The translations under genes were made by a program, and so were the position numbers. The notes below the pieces were generated by a model. That model searched no databases. It saw nothing but the letters and a program-made list of their open reading frames with translations, and was not told where the DNA came from. From Leptospira inadai serovar Lyme str. 10 (GTDB lineage Bacteria; Spirochaetota; Leptospiria; Leptospirales; Leptospiraceae), in assembly GCF_000243675.2 (NCBI RefSeq), contig NZ_AHMM02000015.1:310001-374000 (forward strand): a stretch of DNA of 64,000 nucleotides, in the 5' to 3' direction. Below are positions 47,713 to 58,893 of this stretch, piece by piece (within the stretch, counting starts at the first letter, position 1; each line of letters opens with the position of its first letter).

Positions 47713-50478
47713 TTGACCCAGATTAAGAAACAGGAGACTCTGCTTCGCAGCCGTCCTGACGGCTCCCTCTCTCTAGAGGAAGGGGAAGGAGTCTCCGCGA
47801 TCTTCGACAGCTTTTTGCGCGAGTCGATGAGTTTGACTCACGCGGAAGCCGGAGCCATATTTTCCAAAATCAGCCACGGAGAACTTAGATTAGTTTCGGG
47901 AGAATCCACGAAAGAATTAGTGGAAGCGGGAGACTGGGCATTTTCAACGGCAGGAAAGGATCTATTACTCGAGAGAGGAAAGACTCCCCCCTGGACAAAA
48001 CATCGTTCGAATTCTCCGATCATTATCTGCAAATTAAAAATCGATGAAACAGGATCCTCCCTTCCGAAAGGTGCGGTTTACGCCGTCTTGGTTCTTCGAG
48101 GAAAGCAAACTGCGGATCGATTTGCAAAAACCGATTTCGAATTATTGCGAACGACATGCAGAACGATAGGAAGACTCCTAAAAGAATCCTACGTTTCTGG
48201 TGATTCATCTCTGGTCACTCTATCCCTATTGGCGACCACTCAATTGGTGCTGGAAGCCGCGCAAGCCAAGCGGCAGTCCGAAAGATTCGATTTTCTACTA
48301 ACCGAGGTGATACGAGTTTCTGGACTGATTAATTCTTCCTTGGATCTCTCTCAATTGTTGGAAGCGATTATGCTTTCCTCCAAGACCGTATTTCGTACGG
48401 AAGCTTGCAGCGTTTTACTATTGGACGAAACGAAGGAATACCTATATTTTCATACCGTTTTGGGGGAAAAGAGCGAGGCCGTCACGAAGATGAAGGTTCC
48501 GGTCGGCAAGGGGATCGCGGGCATGGTCGTTCGCGAAAGCAAGCCGATGATCATTAACGATGCGCAAAACGACGATCGTGTATATAAGGAGGTGGATCGT
48601 GCCTCACAATTTACGACTCGAAATATAATGGCGGCTCCTCTGGTCGCAAACGACGAAGTGATCGGCGTTATCGAAGCCATCAATACGGTCGACCGGGAAT
48701 CTTTTAACAGTGAAGACTTGGAGTTGTTCTTGAGTTTTTCGGGAACATCGGCTCTGGCGATTCAAAAAACCGGGCTATTGCAGAATCTTGAACTTGCGAA
48801 CCGGGATTTGCGCAAAAAAGTTTCGGAACTCGAATCTTTATTCGAACTTTCTCATGCAGTAACGCAATCTAGAAATCGTCTGGGCTTGGTCCGCAAAACG
48901 ATTCGATTGGTAAACCGCGAATTGGATGCTTCCATCTCGGGGATATTTCTTTATAGTCTTACTAAGGACGGGCATATTAATTGCGCCTATTTCGACGGGA
49001 AAAGCGAACGAATCGATCGGATTCCGGAAACGACGATTGAGGGCTCTCAAATTCATTCCAGCATAAAAGAAGGATTGCCTATCCTGAAACGGGATATTCT
49101 GGATCATCCTTTTCCTCACGCGTTGGATCGTACCTATTTAAGAGGCTCCTATATAATCGTTCCATTATTCTTGTCCAGCGGCGAACCGTACGGCGCTCTG
49201 ACCGTTGCGGACCGGCGGGATAAACTTTCTTACCGGGATTCCGATTTCAAACTTTTACAAACGATGGCCTCCCAGGTGACGAAGGGGTTCGAAGCATTTC
49301 GACTTAGAAACGAAATGTTGGCCAAGAAAGCCATTCAGCAGGAAATCGACATTACTCGAAAAATCCAGCAGAACATTCTTCCGTCCGAAAAAGTATTTCT
49401 TTCCAACTTCGATTTGGGAATCCTTTCCGTTCCCGCAAAAGACGTGTCGGGAGATTTTTACGATTACTATCAATACAGCGACGGACAATATTCTTTCTTA
49501 GTCGCCGATGTGTCCGGAAAGAGTTTACCCGCAGCCTTATTCATGGCAATGAGCTCCTCGATTATTCGAACGTTGGCCAGAAATCACGATTTGACTCCGG
49601 AAGAAATTTTACGCCAAGGGAATGAGCTCATTTTCGAGGATTCTCATTTCGGAATGTTCGTAACCGCATTCTTCATTCATTATAACCCGTCTATCTTTAC
49701 GGTTGAATACGCTTCCGCAGGTCACAACGATCAAGTATGGATCAAAGAGGACGGCTCTTACGAACTGATTAAAGGGCAGGGACCTCCACTGGGAGTTATT
49801 CCCACGGCAAAATACCGCGGAGGTAATTTTAGAGTAAAACCGGGAGATATCGTAGTCCTGTACACGGACGGAGCGGTGGAGGAAAAGGACGCTCAGGGAT
49901 TCGAATTCGGATTGGAGCGAATGATCGAAGAAATTCGCAGCCGAAGACATTTGTCTTCGCAAAAAATCGTAGAAGAATTATATGAGGAGATCCGTAAATT
50001 TTCCGGATCCAAGGAACCGTTCGACGATTTTACCGTCCTCGTTTTGAAATTCAACGACGATTATCAATTTTACAGAACCTTCGATGCAAATACGGCGCAA
50101 ATTCCGGTATTCAGGGAATTCATTTACGACACGATCAAAGTGCGTAATCTGGACGAGGCTTTCCGCGATGATATCCTACTTGCTTGCGACGAAGCCGGAA
50201 CGAATATAGTGATGCACGGGTATAAGGATACCTTTCTAAGGAATCCGAAATTCGATTGTAAAATACGCTTCACTGAGGATTCTATCACGATCGTCCTGAC
50301 TGATTCCGGTACGGGTTTCGATCGAACTCGGGTTAAGGATCCGTCCATCGAGGAAAATCTTTCCGGAAAACGGAAAGGCGGTTTTGGGGTTTACCTGATT
50401 GAAAAACTGATGGATTCGGTTGATTACCGGATCGAAGAGGGTAGGAATATTCTTACTCTTAGAAAAAACTTTCGCTAA
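47713..50478 (+). CDS. GAF-SpoIIE phosphatase-HATPase protein
   Basis: The product has 921 residues from TTG 47713. It carries three GAF-like domains (about 25-160, 205-355 and 375-530), a coiled-coil linker, and a PP2C/SpoIIE phosphatase (about 560-770). The phosphatase has metal-binding [10 protein letters not shown] starting at Asp577, [16 protein letters not shown], and [12 protein letters not shown]. The C-terminus (about 785-921) is an RsbW-type HATPase ([38 protein letters not shown]). It joins the phosphatase and anti-sigma-kinase arms of a partner-switching system in one chain. A STAS antagonist gene follows after 16 bases. Confidence 0.93.
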   Translation: MTQIKKQETLLRSRPDGSLSLEEGEGVSAIFDSFLRESMSLTHAEAGAIFSKISHGELRLVSGESTKELVEAGDWAFSTAGKDLLLERGKTPPWTKHRSNSPIIICKLKIDETGSSLPKGAVYAVLVLRGKQTADRFAKTDFELLRTTCRTIGRLLKESYVSGDSSLVTLSLLATTQLVLEAAQAKRQSERFDFLLTEVIRVSGLINSSLDLSQLLEAIMLSSKTVFRTEACSVLLLDETKEYLYFHTVLGEKSEAVTKMKVPVGKGIAGMVVRESKPMIINDAQNDDRVYKEVDRASQFTTRNIMAAPLVANDEVIGVIEAINTVDRESFNSEDLELFLSFSGTSALAIQKTGLLQNLELANRDLRKKVSELESLFELSHAVTQSRNRLGLVRKTIRLVNRELDASISGIFLYSLTKDGHINCAYFDGKSERIDRIPETTIEGSQIHSSIKEGLPILKRDILDHPFPHALDRTYLRGSYIIVPLFLSSGEPYGALTVADRRDKLSYRDSDFKLLQTMASQVTKGFEAFRLRNEMLAKKAIQQEIDITRKIQQNILPSEKVFLSNFDLGILSVPAKDVSGDFYDYYQYSDGQYSFLVADVSGKSLPAALFMAMSSSIIRTLARNHDLTPEEILRQGNELIFEDSHFGMFVTAFFIHYNPSIFTVEYASAGHNDQVWIKEDGSYELIKGQGPPLGVIPTAKYRGGNFRVKPGDIVVLYTDGAVEEKDAQGFEFGLERMIEEIRSRRHLSSQKIVEELYEEIRKFSGSKEPFDDFTVLVLKFNDDYQFYRTFDANTAQIPVFREFIYDTIKVRNLDEAFRDDILLACDEAGTNIVMHGYKDTFLRNPKFDCKIRFTEDSITIVLTDSGTGFDRTRVKDPSIEENLSGKRKGGFGVYLIEKLMDSVDYRIEEGRNILTLRKNFR

Positions 50479-50494
50479 ACGGCGGTTGGAAAGA

Positions 50495-50824
50495 ATGGAG
50501 CTTACGGTAGAAATAAAAGGGAATTCGCGCGTCGTCCATCTAATCGGGAATATGGATGTCCATAATACCCATAAGATCGAGCAAGCGTTTATGGAACATA
50601 TTAACAAAGCCAAAGAATCGAATATCGTTCTCGACATGTCGAATGTTGAATTCGTTTCTTCCGCAGGGTTAAGAGTCATTGTCGCGTCTCTTCGAGTTTG
50701 CAAAGAAAGGGAAATTCAGCTTAAATTGGCCGCTTTGAGACCTGCAGTCCGCAAAGTTTTTGAGATCATCGATATGGATTCCCTTTTCAAAATCTACGAT
50801 ACGGTGGATTCATCCTTACAATAA
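50495..50824 (+). CDS. STAS-domain anti-sigma factor antagonist
   Basis: I chose ATG 50495 because GGAAAG lies just upstream and the STAS fold begins there (MELTVEIKGNSRVVHLIGNM). The 109-residue product has the conserved phospho-site segment VLDMSNVEFVSSAGLRVIVA, in which the Ser pair (FVSSAG) is the likely target of the HATPase kinase. It is the natural partner of the upstream phosphatase/HATPase protein. No sigma factor gene is adjacent. Confidence 0.93.
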   Translation: MELTVEIKGNSRVVHLIGNMDVHNTHKIEQAFMEHINKAKESNIVLDMSNVEFVSSAGLRVIVASLRVCKEREIQLKLAALRPAVRKVFEIIDMDSLFKIYDTVDSSLQ

Positions 50825-51066
50825 ATAATCCGATACCTACTCGTTTCACTTCAAAATCGTGGGATCTAAAGGAGCCGAGGCAGAACTTGCTTAGCGCAGG
50901 TAGGAGTTCTTTCCTTTATTTTCCGCTTTCCTCTCAGACCTTTCTAGAAAAACTGTGTACCGGCACTCTCAAAGCCTCATCAAAACCGACCTTCTTTAAT
51001 AAGCGGCAGGAATAGTTTAGTCGGTTTGGGATCGCCTTTTTTATTTCCTAGCGGACAGGACCAAGT

Positions 51067-52719
51067 ATGTCGGAACCAACCTACTCTATGGAAAATCCCT
51101 TCCAAAGCAAATCAGGAACGGATATCGAATCTTCTACGGGCATCTATGAAGAAGCCAATGCCATGGGCAAGGAGCTACTAGAAAAGCCTCTTCAGGGAGG
51201 CGGCACTGATCGAATTCTAGTACAGCACTCCAAATCCAGAATGACCGTCTGGGAAAGGATCAAGGTCCTGACCGAATCGGAACCGAATATACTTTACCAA
51301 AACTGGGGAAAGAATCTAGACGGAGCTTCTCTCGTTACCGGGATTCTTAATATTAACGGAAGGGACGCGGCCGTTTACGGTCACGATTTTACGCTTCGCG
51401 CCGGTTCAATGGATGCTACTAACGGTAGCAAATTAGCGAGATTAATTTATACGGCAGGCGAGCATGGCATTCCTTTAATCGGGATGAACGATTCCGCAGG
51501 CGCTTATGTTCCCGCGGGAGTGGGAGGTCTGGACGGTTACTCCGAAGCATTTACTGCGCTGCGGAAAATTAGCGGTGTGGTTCCGAGTATCATGCTTATG
51601 TTCGGATTTAATGCAGGAGGAGGATCTTATCTTCCGCGCCAAGGCTCTTTTATGATCCAATCCGAACATACGTTCTTCGGGCTTACCGGTCCGGGAGTCG
51701 TAAAATCGGTATTAGGAGAGGATATTTCCGCGGATGATCTGGGCGGACCTAAAGTGCATGGTCAAAGTGGGGTCGTGGATCTTGTAACCAACGACGAGCT
51801 CGGTTCTTTACGTACATCTCTCCGTCTTCTATCTTATCTGCCGGATAATAACTATAGCTTTGCGCCCTTTCATTCCACATCGGATCCGACGGATCGCTTT
51901 ATTTACGAAGAAGAAATCCTATTTCGAAAAACGTTCAATTCTCCGACAGGAATGAATACCCCGTTCGATATCACCCTTTATATCCAAAATATCTGCGACC
52001 ATGGGCAATACTTCGAAATTCAACCGCAACGTTCTAGAAACCTAATCACCGCGTTCGGAAGAATCGGAGGTCATGTCGTAGGCTTTGTCGCGAACAATTC
52101 GGCGGTATCTTCCGGCCAAATCGATATCGGTGCCGCCAGAAAGGGAACTCGATTTATACGCTTTTGCAACGTATATAATATTCCCGTAATATTCCTGGAG
52201 GATACCACCGGTTTCTTACCGGGAAAAGACCAAGAGCATCACGGGATCGTTTTAGAAGGACGAAAGCTCCTGGATTCGATTATCGACCTTCGCACACCTC
52301 GATTAACGTTGATTATTCGAAATGCCTTCGGCGGAGCGTATGCCTCCTTTAATTCATATCATACCGGGGCCAGTATGGTATTCGCATTGCCGACCGCGAG
52401 AATTGCGGTCATGGGCCCCGCCGGGAAGGACTATGTTTATAAGGACGAGATGGCCGCCATCCATAAGGAATTCCAAGAAAATATAAAGAAAGGCATCCTC
52501 GAAAAGGAAGCGTCGGTTATCCGCGATAAAAAATTCCAGATTTTATCGCAGCAGTATGAGAAGGAACTCATGAATCCTAAAGAAGCGTTATCTTTAGGTT
52601 CGGTCTCCCGTATCGTTCTGCCCGGAACCACAAGAAGTATTTTATTCCAAAATCTAGACTATCTAGTTCGCCACTATAAACCGGCCCCTATGTCAGGGCC
52701 GCAAAGGGAGTTCGAATAA
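51067..52719 (+). CDS. Acyl-CoA carboxylase carboxyltransferase subunit
   Basis: This 550-residue protein has two crotonase-like halves. The N-half has the acyl-CoA site ([57 protein letters not shown]). The C-half has the biotin site ([40 protein letters not shown]). It transfers carboxyl from biotin to an acyl-CoA, as in PCC/ACC beta subunits. Acetyl-, propionyl- or another acyl-CoA cannot be told apart by eye. The biotin carboxylase subunit gene follows after 6 bases, so it is a two-subunit enzyme. Confidence 0.92.
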   Translation: MSEPTYSMENPFQSKSGTDIESSTGIYEEANAMGKELLEKPLQGGGTDRILVQHSKSRMTVWERIKVLTESEPNILYQNWGKNLDGASLVTGILNINGRDAAVYGHDFTLRAGSMDATNGSKLARLIYTAGEHGIPLIGMNDSAGAYVPAGVGGLDGYSEAFTALRKISGVVPSIMLMFGFNAGGGSYLPRQGSFMIQSEHTFFGLTGPGVVKSVLGEDISADDLGGPKVHGQSGVVDLVTNDELGSLRTSLRLLSYLPDNNYSFAPFHSTSDPTDRFIYEEEILFRKTFNSPTGMNTPFDITLYIQNICDHGQYFEIQPQRSRNLITAFGRIGGHVVGFVANNSAVSSGQIDIGAARKGTRFIRFCNVYNIPVIFLEDTTGFLPGKDQEHHGIVLEGRKLLDSIIDLRTPRLTLIIRNAFGGAYASFNSYHTGASMVFALPTARIAVMGPAGKDYVYKDEMAAIHKEFQENIKKGILEKEASVIRDKKFQILSQQYEKELMNPKEALSLGSVSRIVLPGTTRSILFQNLDYLVRHYKPAPMSGPQREFE

Positions 52720-52725
52720 GAACCG

Positions 52726-55470
52726 ATGATCGACTATCAAAATAGACGTATTAAATTTCACGAATCATCTTCCCCTTGGATCCGCTCATTCACGCTCGAG
52801 TCGATCAAATGTTTGATCGTATGTCGAGGTCCCGTGCGAAAGGAAGCGATGGAGATTTTCGATCTGATAGGAATCCGGGAATACGGGATTCTTTTATCCG
52901 AAAAGGACTCGGTCGTTTATCCGATGTCTTTGGCTCCGGAATTGAGAGGATTCCGATTTCCTTCCAATATCCACAGAGTCCCCGATTATATGGGAAGCGG
53001 GGCGGAAGAGAAAGCGACTCGAATAAAACAAATTATTTCGGTCGCGAAGGATAATCAATACACTCATATATTCGCGGGATACGGCTTTATGGCGGAAGAC
53101 GCCGAATTCATAGAAGCGATCGAAACGAACGGAATCATTTTCATGGGTCCGTCGGCTCATGTAGCGCACCAGGCCGGTTCTAAGGACGAAGCTAAGAAAC
53201 TGGCTAGAAAATTAAATGTTTCCGTAACTCCGGGAGTCGATACGATTTCCGCGACCTGCCTTTTAAAAAAAGCAAAAGATGCAAGCTCAATGGAAGCGTT
53301 GGCAAAGCAAAAGGGAATTTCTTTTTCCTACGATTCGTCCAAATCTGCGGAAGAAAATACGGAGGCCCTACTATACGAGGGCTATGACAAGATCGTAGAA
53401 CTTGTCACGATCGCGGAATTGCAAGCTCAGGCAGAAATAGAATGTTCTAAGATTTGGGAAAAATATCCTTCGAATCGGATCCGTTTTAAATATGTAGGCG
53501 GCGGTGGCGGTAAAGGGCAGCGGGTCGTTGCTAAGCCCGAGGAAGTAAAATCCGCAGTGCAAGAAATTTTATCCGAATCGAAAGTAACAGCGCCGGGATC
53601 GAATAGAAACTTTTTGATCGAATTGAACATCGAGAAAACCCGTCATAATGAAATCCAATTGATCGGGAACGGCCAATGGTGTGTGGCATTAGGCGGAAGA
53701 GATTGCTCCGTTCAAATGCACGAGCAGAAGTTACTCGAAATTTCTCTTACCCAGGAGTTATTACAGAAAGAGATCACTGCCGCCGAAAAAAAATCTCCGA
53801 AAAAAGCGGAGGTTCTCAAAGCCGATCTGAAAGTTTTAAAAGAGATGGAAGAGCAATCGGAGCGTTTCGGTGAAGCGGTCAAACTCAATAGCGTTTCCAC
53901 ATTCGAGCTAATCGTGGAAGGCACGAATCACTTCTTCATGGAAATGAATACCAGAATTCAGGTGGAACATAGAGTCACCGAGATGGCTTACACCTTGAAG
54001 TTCTTCAATCCTGAAAATAAGGCCGAATTTTTCGTAGTGGATAGTTTGATCGAAGCCATGGCATTAATCTCCCTGCATGGAAAGAGATTACCTAAGCCGG
54101 AACGCACCGTCAGAAACATCTCCGGAGCGGAAGTGCGCATCAATGCCACGAATAAAGCGATTCAACCTCATGCAGGCGGAATCATCCTGAATTGGTCCAA
54201 ACCTCTACCGGAGGAAATTCGAGACGACCAAGGGATTTCGGTACGAAATCCGGATACGGGATTATTCGTTCATTACCGGGTAGCCGGAGCCTATGATTCG
54301 AACATCGCTTTGTTGATAACGTACGGAACGGATCGTGAGGATAACTTACGCAGATTAGCGAATATTCTCCGTAGGACGGAACTCAGAGGGCAGGATTTGC
54401 AGACGAATCTGGTCGTTCATTACGGTTTGATCAATTGGATTCTAGGTAAGGACGCCATGTTCAAACCTTCCACGGCATTTATGATTTCCTATCTAGCGGC
54501 GGTAGGGGCGCTGGAAGTATTGTCTAAAGATGTCGACTTGGAAGTCGCTTGGAAAAAATTGCTGGCTTCCGTTCCCGCTGACGGCAAGAAAACCCTTTCT
54601 AGAAAACTGACTCTTCTCACTCGTCCGGTCGGCGATTTATTATCGGACGCTCATTTATTGGCGGGATTTCTAGGATACCATTTGGATTTTTCTTGGAAGC
54701 TCGAAAAAGGAAACGTAATATGGTTACGAAATCCACTCTATGTTCTTTCCGACCTTTATACTTATTTAAATATGGAAGGCGAGCCTCATCAGTCGCCGTC
54801 CGAAAAAATCTGGGATCACGACGAAGAGATTTTGAAAGCAGGTCTGGCATTCTATTCGGAGCTGGAAAAAAGGACTGGAACAAAGGCGGATTCCAATCGT
54901 TGGGAGGACTTCTTCGCTTCCCCTAAACCCCAAGCGGGATTCGATGAGACGTTGTGGGGCAGGTCCGTTGCTGCGCATAAAGGATTTCAAATCGGTTTAG
55001 AACTTTTGAAACTCATTCCGAATATCGGGAATCAATCCGGCTTCTATACTCTTACAATGGACGAAAATATGGAACCGGTTATTCCTGAGGAATTTAGAAA
55101 GGCGGAAACGAGGGACGCGCTAATCAAGGTTCTTGCTCCTCCGCCAAAAGCGAGTTCGGATGAAATCGTATCTCCCATGGGCGGAATGTTCTATTCGAAA
55201 GAATCTCCCGATCTTCCTCCGATGATCAAAGAAGGAGATCACTTTAAAGTAGGGCAATCGCTCTTTATCGTAGAAGTCATGAAGATGTTCAATAAGGTTA
55301 CCGCACCGTTCTCCGGCACGATTAAAGAAATAGTTCTGCAGGATAGTGACGGCAAAATCATCCAAAAAGGGCAAACTATCTTCAAGATCGTCCCGGACGA
55401 AGTTTTAAAAGTCGAAACTCCTCAAGAAATACTGGAAAGAAAGAATAAGGTAACTCTTTCTTTGTTCTGA
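52726..55470 (+). CDS. Biotin carboxylase / carrier fusion subunit
   Basis: The product has 914 residues. An N-terminal BC fold (about 25-160) has a divergent start. The ATP-grasp domain (about 165-440) has the glycine loop FKYVGGGGGKGQRVV and MEMNTRIQVEHRVTEMAYTL. The BC C-terminal domain is followed by a long linker, and then a C-terminal biotinyl domain with VEVMKMFN, in which Lys853 is the biotin site. A roughly 45-residue insert between about 350 and 395 (lysine/glutamate-rich) and changed motifs (CSVQMHEQKLLE for CSxQRRxQKxxEE) mark a divergent branch. A strong terminator follows the stop. Confidence 0.9.
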   Translation: MIDYQNRRIKFHESSSPWIRSFTLESIKCLIVCRGPVRKEAMEIFDLIGIREYGILLSEKDSVVYPMSLAPELRGFRFPSNIHRVPDYMGSGAEEKATRIKQIISVAKDNQYTHIFAGYGFMAEDAEFIEAIETNGIIFMGPSAHVAHQAGSKDEAKKLARKLNVSVTPGVDTISATCLLKKAKDASSMEALAKQKGISFSYDSSKSAEENTEALLYEGYDKIVELVTIAELQAQAEIECSKIWEKYPSNRIRFKYVGGGGGKGQRVVAKPEEVKSAVQEILSESKVTAPGSNRNFLIELNIEKTRHNEIQLIGNGQWCVALGGRDCSVQMHEQKLLEISLTQELLQKEITAAEKKSPKKAEVLKADLKVLKEMEEQSERFGEAVKLNSVSTFELIVEGTNHFFMEMNTRIQVEHRVTEMAYTLKFFNPENKAEFFVVDSLIEAMALISLHGKRLPKPERTVRNISGAEVRINATNKAIQPHAGGIILNWSKPLPEEIRDDQGISVRNPDTGLFVHYRVAGAYDSNIALLITYGTDREDNLRRLANILRRTELRGQDLQTNLVVHYGLINWILGKDAMFKPSTAFMISYLAAVGALEVLSKDVDLEVAWKKLLASVPADGKKTLSRKLTLLTRPVGDLLSDAHLLAGFLGYHLDFSWKLEKGNVIWLRNPLYVLSDLYTYLNMEGEPHQSPSEKIWDHDEEILKAGLAFYSELEKRTGTKADSNRWEDFFASPKPQAGFDETLWGRSVAAHKGFQIGLELLKLIPNIGNQSGFYTLTMDENMEPVIPEEFRKAETRDALIKVLAPPPKASSDEIVSPMGGMFYSKESPDLPPMIKEGDHFKVGQSLFIVEVMKMFNKVTAPFSGTIKEIVLQDSDGKIIQKGQTIFKIVPDEVLKVETPQEILERKNKVTLSLF

Positions 55471-55494
55471 TCTAACTTCTAGAACCGCTTAAAA

Positions 55495-55535
55495 GGCTTC
55501 TTTGCTCCTTACACAGGGAGCAAAGGAGCCTTTTT
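55495..55535 (+). terminator. Rho-independent terminator after the carboxylase
   Basis: GGCTTCTTTGCTCC and GGAGCAAAGGAGCC form a 14-bp stem with one mismatch around TTACACAG, followed by TTTTT. It closes the carboxylase operon, 25 bases after the stop, and separates it from the che operon. Confidence 0.93.
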
Positions 55536-55905
55536 CATTCATTGATAACAAAATAAATCGATTCATTTAGATCGACGTTCAGTCTCGGAAAAGTGCGTCA
55601 TTGCGCCATAATGACAATAATTTTTATACAAAACTCTTTCAAAAGGGTTAGAGTTTTGGGAATGAATAATTAGAAAACATTAATAGAACCATTCCATCAC
55701 AAAAAATTCCAGCGAATATGTCCCATCATGAATTTTCATAAAAATATATGTAGATTTATTGGCCTTACTGTTGACAATTTTTCATTAAATATGTTAAATT
55801 TTCGCAAATAAGAATGTACTGCTATATAATTTCAATATTCTCTATATAATGGAATAGAAATAAATATATTGTGATTATCTTAAATGAGTCATAAGGGGGG
55901 ATTCC
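55536..55905 (+). promoter_or_regulatory. AT-rich leader with the che-operon promoter
   Basis: This 370-base stretch has no gene and is strikingly AT-rich. A sigma-70-like promoter is visible: TTGACA at 55771-55776, a 17-base spacer, and TTAAAT at 55794-55799 (4 of 6 to TATAAT). The remaining 106 bases to the cheA start would be a long 5' leader. A very strong ribosome-binding site AAGGGGGGA lies just before the cheA ATG. Confidence 0.6.
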
Positions 55906-58440
55906 ATGGAAGTTGATTTAAAAGCGTTATTGCACGATTTCCTAGCCGAATCGACGGATTTACTCGATTCGGCGGAAGAAACCGCCCTTTCTTTGAAAAA
56001 AGAATTCAATCCGGAATATGTCAATACCCTATTCCGAGCGATACATACGATCAAAGGCAATTCCGGAATATTCGAATTCCCAGCTATTTCCTCACTCTCT
56101 CATTCGCTGGAAAATCTACTGAATCATTGGAGAAGATCGAATTCCCCTCCGGGAGAACATGAAATTTCTATTATATTAGAATGTCTTGACGAACTTAGGC
56201 TTTTATTAAGCGATGTCGATCTCTATAAAAATAGGAACGAAGAACATATCATTTCCCGAATCGATTCCGAATTATCCGATTCGAATTCGACATCGAGAGA
56301 AATTTTCGGGTTTTTTCCGAAGAACTCTACGGTCTCGGTTAACGGGAACTCCACTGTTTCCCCTCTCGTAAACCGAGGATCGAAAGTAGTAATTCCCAAG
56401 AAATATTTAGAGCGAGCGAAATCGGAAAATTTATCACTCTATATTGTTAGATTCAATTCGCTTAATGATAGAACGTTATCTCTACACAAAGAAGGCGGCT
56501 TATTTCGATCTCTGGAAGGAAAAGCCTTAGTGTTACAATCATATTTGTCCGAGCCGTCGCCATCCGGGCCAAACCGCAACGGAACACAAGAAATCCATCA
56601 TCTTGTACTTTTGAGCCGATTGACCCAAAGAGAAATCGACGAAGAGTGCGCTTATTTCGGTTCCGTAAAATCCGTCCAAATTATTTTTCAGAAGCAGGAG
56701 GAAAACAAGCGCGCAATTATTAACGAAGCGTTTTCGGAATCCGGCGGCGTTAGAGAAATTGAGATAAATGGAGTTAAACCTCAAACGGAACTTACTGATA
56801 ACTATTTAAGAATTCCTTTAAATCTTCTGGATCACCTGATTAATTTAGCCGGCGAGACGATCATAGTACGAAACCAATTATTACAAAAAATGGAAGCCAT
56901 CCAGGAACATTCTCTACTCTCGACGGTAAGGAACCTAAGTCAATTAATCACACTTTCGCAGGAAAGTATCATGAGGACTCGGCTACAAAGACTGGAAACC
57001 TTCTTTAAAAAAATTCCAAGGCTCGTTCACGATCTGGAAAGAACGACCAATAAGGAGATCGAACTGCATCTAGAGGGCGGCGACGTCGAATTGGATAAAA
57101 CGATCATCGATACTATCTCGGATCCGATTACTCATATGATCCGTAATTCGGCGGACCATGGCTTGGAATTTCCCCAAGAAAGGATTTTAGCAGGCAAGCC
57201 TAGAAAAGGAAGGATCTATATTTCGGCGGCGTTAAGAGGTGGGAATGTCATTCTACAAGTTCGAGACGACGGAAAAGGATTTAACTACGATCGTATTCGT
57301 GAAAAGGCGATAGAGAAAGGTTTATTAACGATCGATGAAATACATCGTAAAACGGAAGTTGAACTCGCCGAATTAGTCTTCGTTCCGGGCTTTAGCACTT
57401 CGGAAACCGTTTCTTCCACTTCCGGTCGAGGTGTCGGAATGGATGTCGTTAAGATGAACTTGCAGAAGGCGGGAGGGTCGGTGGCGATTTCGTCCATAAC
57501 CGGGTCCGGAACTACAATCACCGCAACAATACCTCAAACTCTTTCCATTCTAAACTGCCAGATGGTTAGGGCAGGCAATATGTTGTTCGCGATTCCTCAA
57601 CAAAATATTACCGAACTATTACTTCTGGATCCTAAGGCCGTTTCTACCGTAGAGAATAAACAAGTCTATCTTCTGCGCGGTCATCTATTGCCGATTATAG
57701 ACCTGGACGAGATGTTAGACCTTCCGAAGGACGATACGACAAAGAACAAATATATAGTAGCCGTTCATACGGAAAGACACGCGTTCGGACTGCTTATCAC
57801 GGAGATAGAAAACCCGGAAGAAATAGTGGTAAAGCCGCTTTCCAAAGCTCTATCCACGCTGAACTTATATACCGGAGCTGCGATTCTAGGCGACGGAAAC
57901 CTGGCGTTGATCCTGGATATTTCCGGCATTGCAAAATTCCTTAAATTACAAAACGCCTCGATGGAAGATCGCATCTACGATTCTATCGGGGACAGAAATT
58001 CACAAAAACATTATTTATTGTTCACCGTACGTAATCAACTTTTCGGAATAGATAGCAAGGATGTGCAAAGGCTCGAAATATTCGATCCGAAAAAGACCGA
58101 ACGTATCCTAGATAGGGAAATCATTCAGTACCGAGAAGAAGTCGTGGAACTATGCAGATTGGAAAATTACTTCAGTCTATCAAAATCGGAAACAAAGACG
58201 GGAAACGTCATGATCCTCTTTCGAATCAACGGAATCAAGAAAGGTCTTGTCGTTAACGAAATTCACAACGTCGTCGACGAAATACCGTCGTTCACAAAAA
58301 GCGAAGACGGCGAAAAAGGGATAATCGGAAGCGGAATTCTTTCCGGCGAAACCATCATAATAATAGCTCCGACCGTGCTATTATCCGAATTATCGACATC
58401 GCTTTTGTCCGCCGCAAAAGAAGCGGAAGTCGAGCTGTAA
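55906..58440 (+). CDS. cheA: Chemotaxis histidine kinase CheA
   Basis: The product has 844 residues. The P1 (Hpt) domain has His47 in RAIHTIKGNSG. A P2-like region follows (about 150-270), then P3 dimerisation (about 300-370, LINLAGETIIVRNQLL). P4 ATPase has HMIRNSADHGLE, RDDGKGFNYD and GRGVGMDVVK. Two CheW-like domains come last, at about 545-675 (P5) and 700-840. CheA normally has one P5, so the second adaptor domain is unusual and makes the protein long. It passes phosphate to CheY/CheB. It heads the operon, and its TAA overlaps the cheW ATG (TAATG). Confidence 0.96.
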   Translation: MEVDLKALLHDFLAESTDLLDSAEETALSLKKEFNPEYVNTLFRAIHTIKGNSGIFEFPAISSLSHSLENLLNHWRRSNSPPGEHEISIILECLDELRLLLSDVDLYKNRNEEHIISRIDSELSDSNSTSREIFGFFPKNSTVSVNGNSTVSPLVNRGSKVVIPKKYLERAKSENLSLYIVRFNSLNDRTLSLHKEGGLFRSLEGKALVLQSYLSEPSPSGPNRNGTQEIHHLVLLSRLTQREIDEECAYFGSVKSVQIIFQKQEENKRAIINEAFSESGGVREIEINGVKPQTELTDNYLRIPLNLLDHLINLAGETIIVRNQLLQKMEAIQEHSLLSTVRNLSQLITLSQESIMRTRLQRLETFFKKIPRLVHDLERTTNKEIELHLEGGDVELDKTIIDTISDPITHMIRNSADHGLEFPQERILAGKPRKGRIYISAALRGGNVILQVRDDGKGFNYDRIREKAIEKGLLTIDEIHRKTEVELAELVFVPGFSTSETVSSTSGRGVGMDVVKMNLQKAGGSVAISSITGSGTTITATIPQTLSILNCQMVRAGNMLFAIPQQNITELLLLDPKAVSTVENKQVYLLRGHLLPIIDLDEMLDLPKDDTTKNKYIVAVHTERHAFGLLITEIENPEEIVVKPLSKALSTLNLYTGAAILGDGNLALILDISGIAKFLKLQNASMEDRIYDSIGDRNSQKHYLLFTVRNQLFGIDSKDVQRLEIFDPKKTERILDREIIQYREEVVELCRLENYFSLSKSETKTGNVMILFRINGIKKGLVVNEIHNVVDEIPSFTKSEDGEKGIIGSGILSGETIIIIAPTVLLSELSTSLLSAAKEAEVEL

Positions 58441-58883
58441 TGAAGGAGGGAGGTTCCATTAAACAATTGCTATCATTCACCTTAGTGGGGGAACTTTACG
58501 GGATTGAATTAGAGGACTGTAAAGAAGTAGATCATAATAAAAACATACTAAAGGTTCCGCATTCACCCGAGCATGTCCTCGGAATCGTAAATTTAAGAGG
58601 AGATGTCGTCACGATACTCAATCTGATGGCATTGTTCGGAAAGGATTGGAATTTTATCGAAAATAAAAGTTCTCTAATTCGCTTAAAGGGAAAAAAAGAA
58701 TCGTTTGCCATTCTCGCGGACAGCATTTCCGACATCGTCGAGATTCCGGAGGAGAATCTAGAACCCTGTCCCTCTCACTTAAATGAGAAAGAAAGCAAGT
58801 TCATCGATCATATCTCGATTATCAAGAGTGAAACGATCATAATTGTAAATCAGCAAGAACTATTACGAATAGCAGATGAATAA
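58440..58883 (+). CDS. cheW: Chemotaxis coupling protein CheW
   Basis: This 147-residue single CheW domain has FTLVGELYGIELEDCKEV near the start, PEHVLGIVNLRGDVVTILNL in the middle, and a C-terminal SETIIIVNQQELL. It bridges receptor and CheA in the signalling array. Its ATG overlaps the cheA stop. The methyl-accepting receptor gene follows after 10 bases. Confidence 0.95.
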   Translation: MKEGGSIKQLLSFTLVGELYGIELEDCKEVDHNKNILKVPHSPEHVLGIVNLRGDVVTILNLMALFGKDWNFIENKSSLIRLKGKKESFAILADSISDIVEIPEENLEPCPSHLNEKESKFIDHISIIKSETIIIVNQQELLRIADE

Positions 58884-58893
58884 GGATTAGAAA

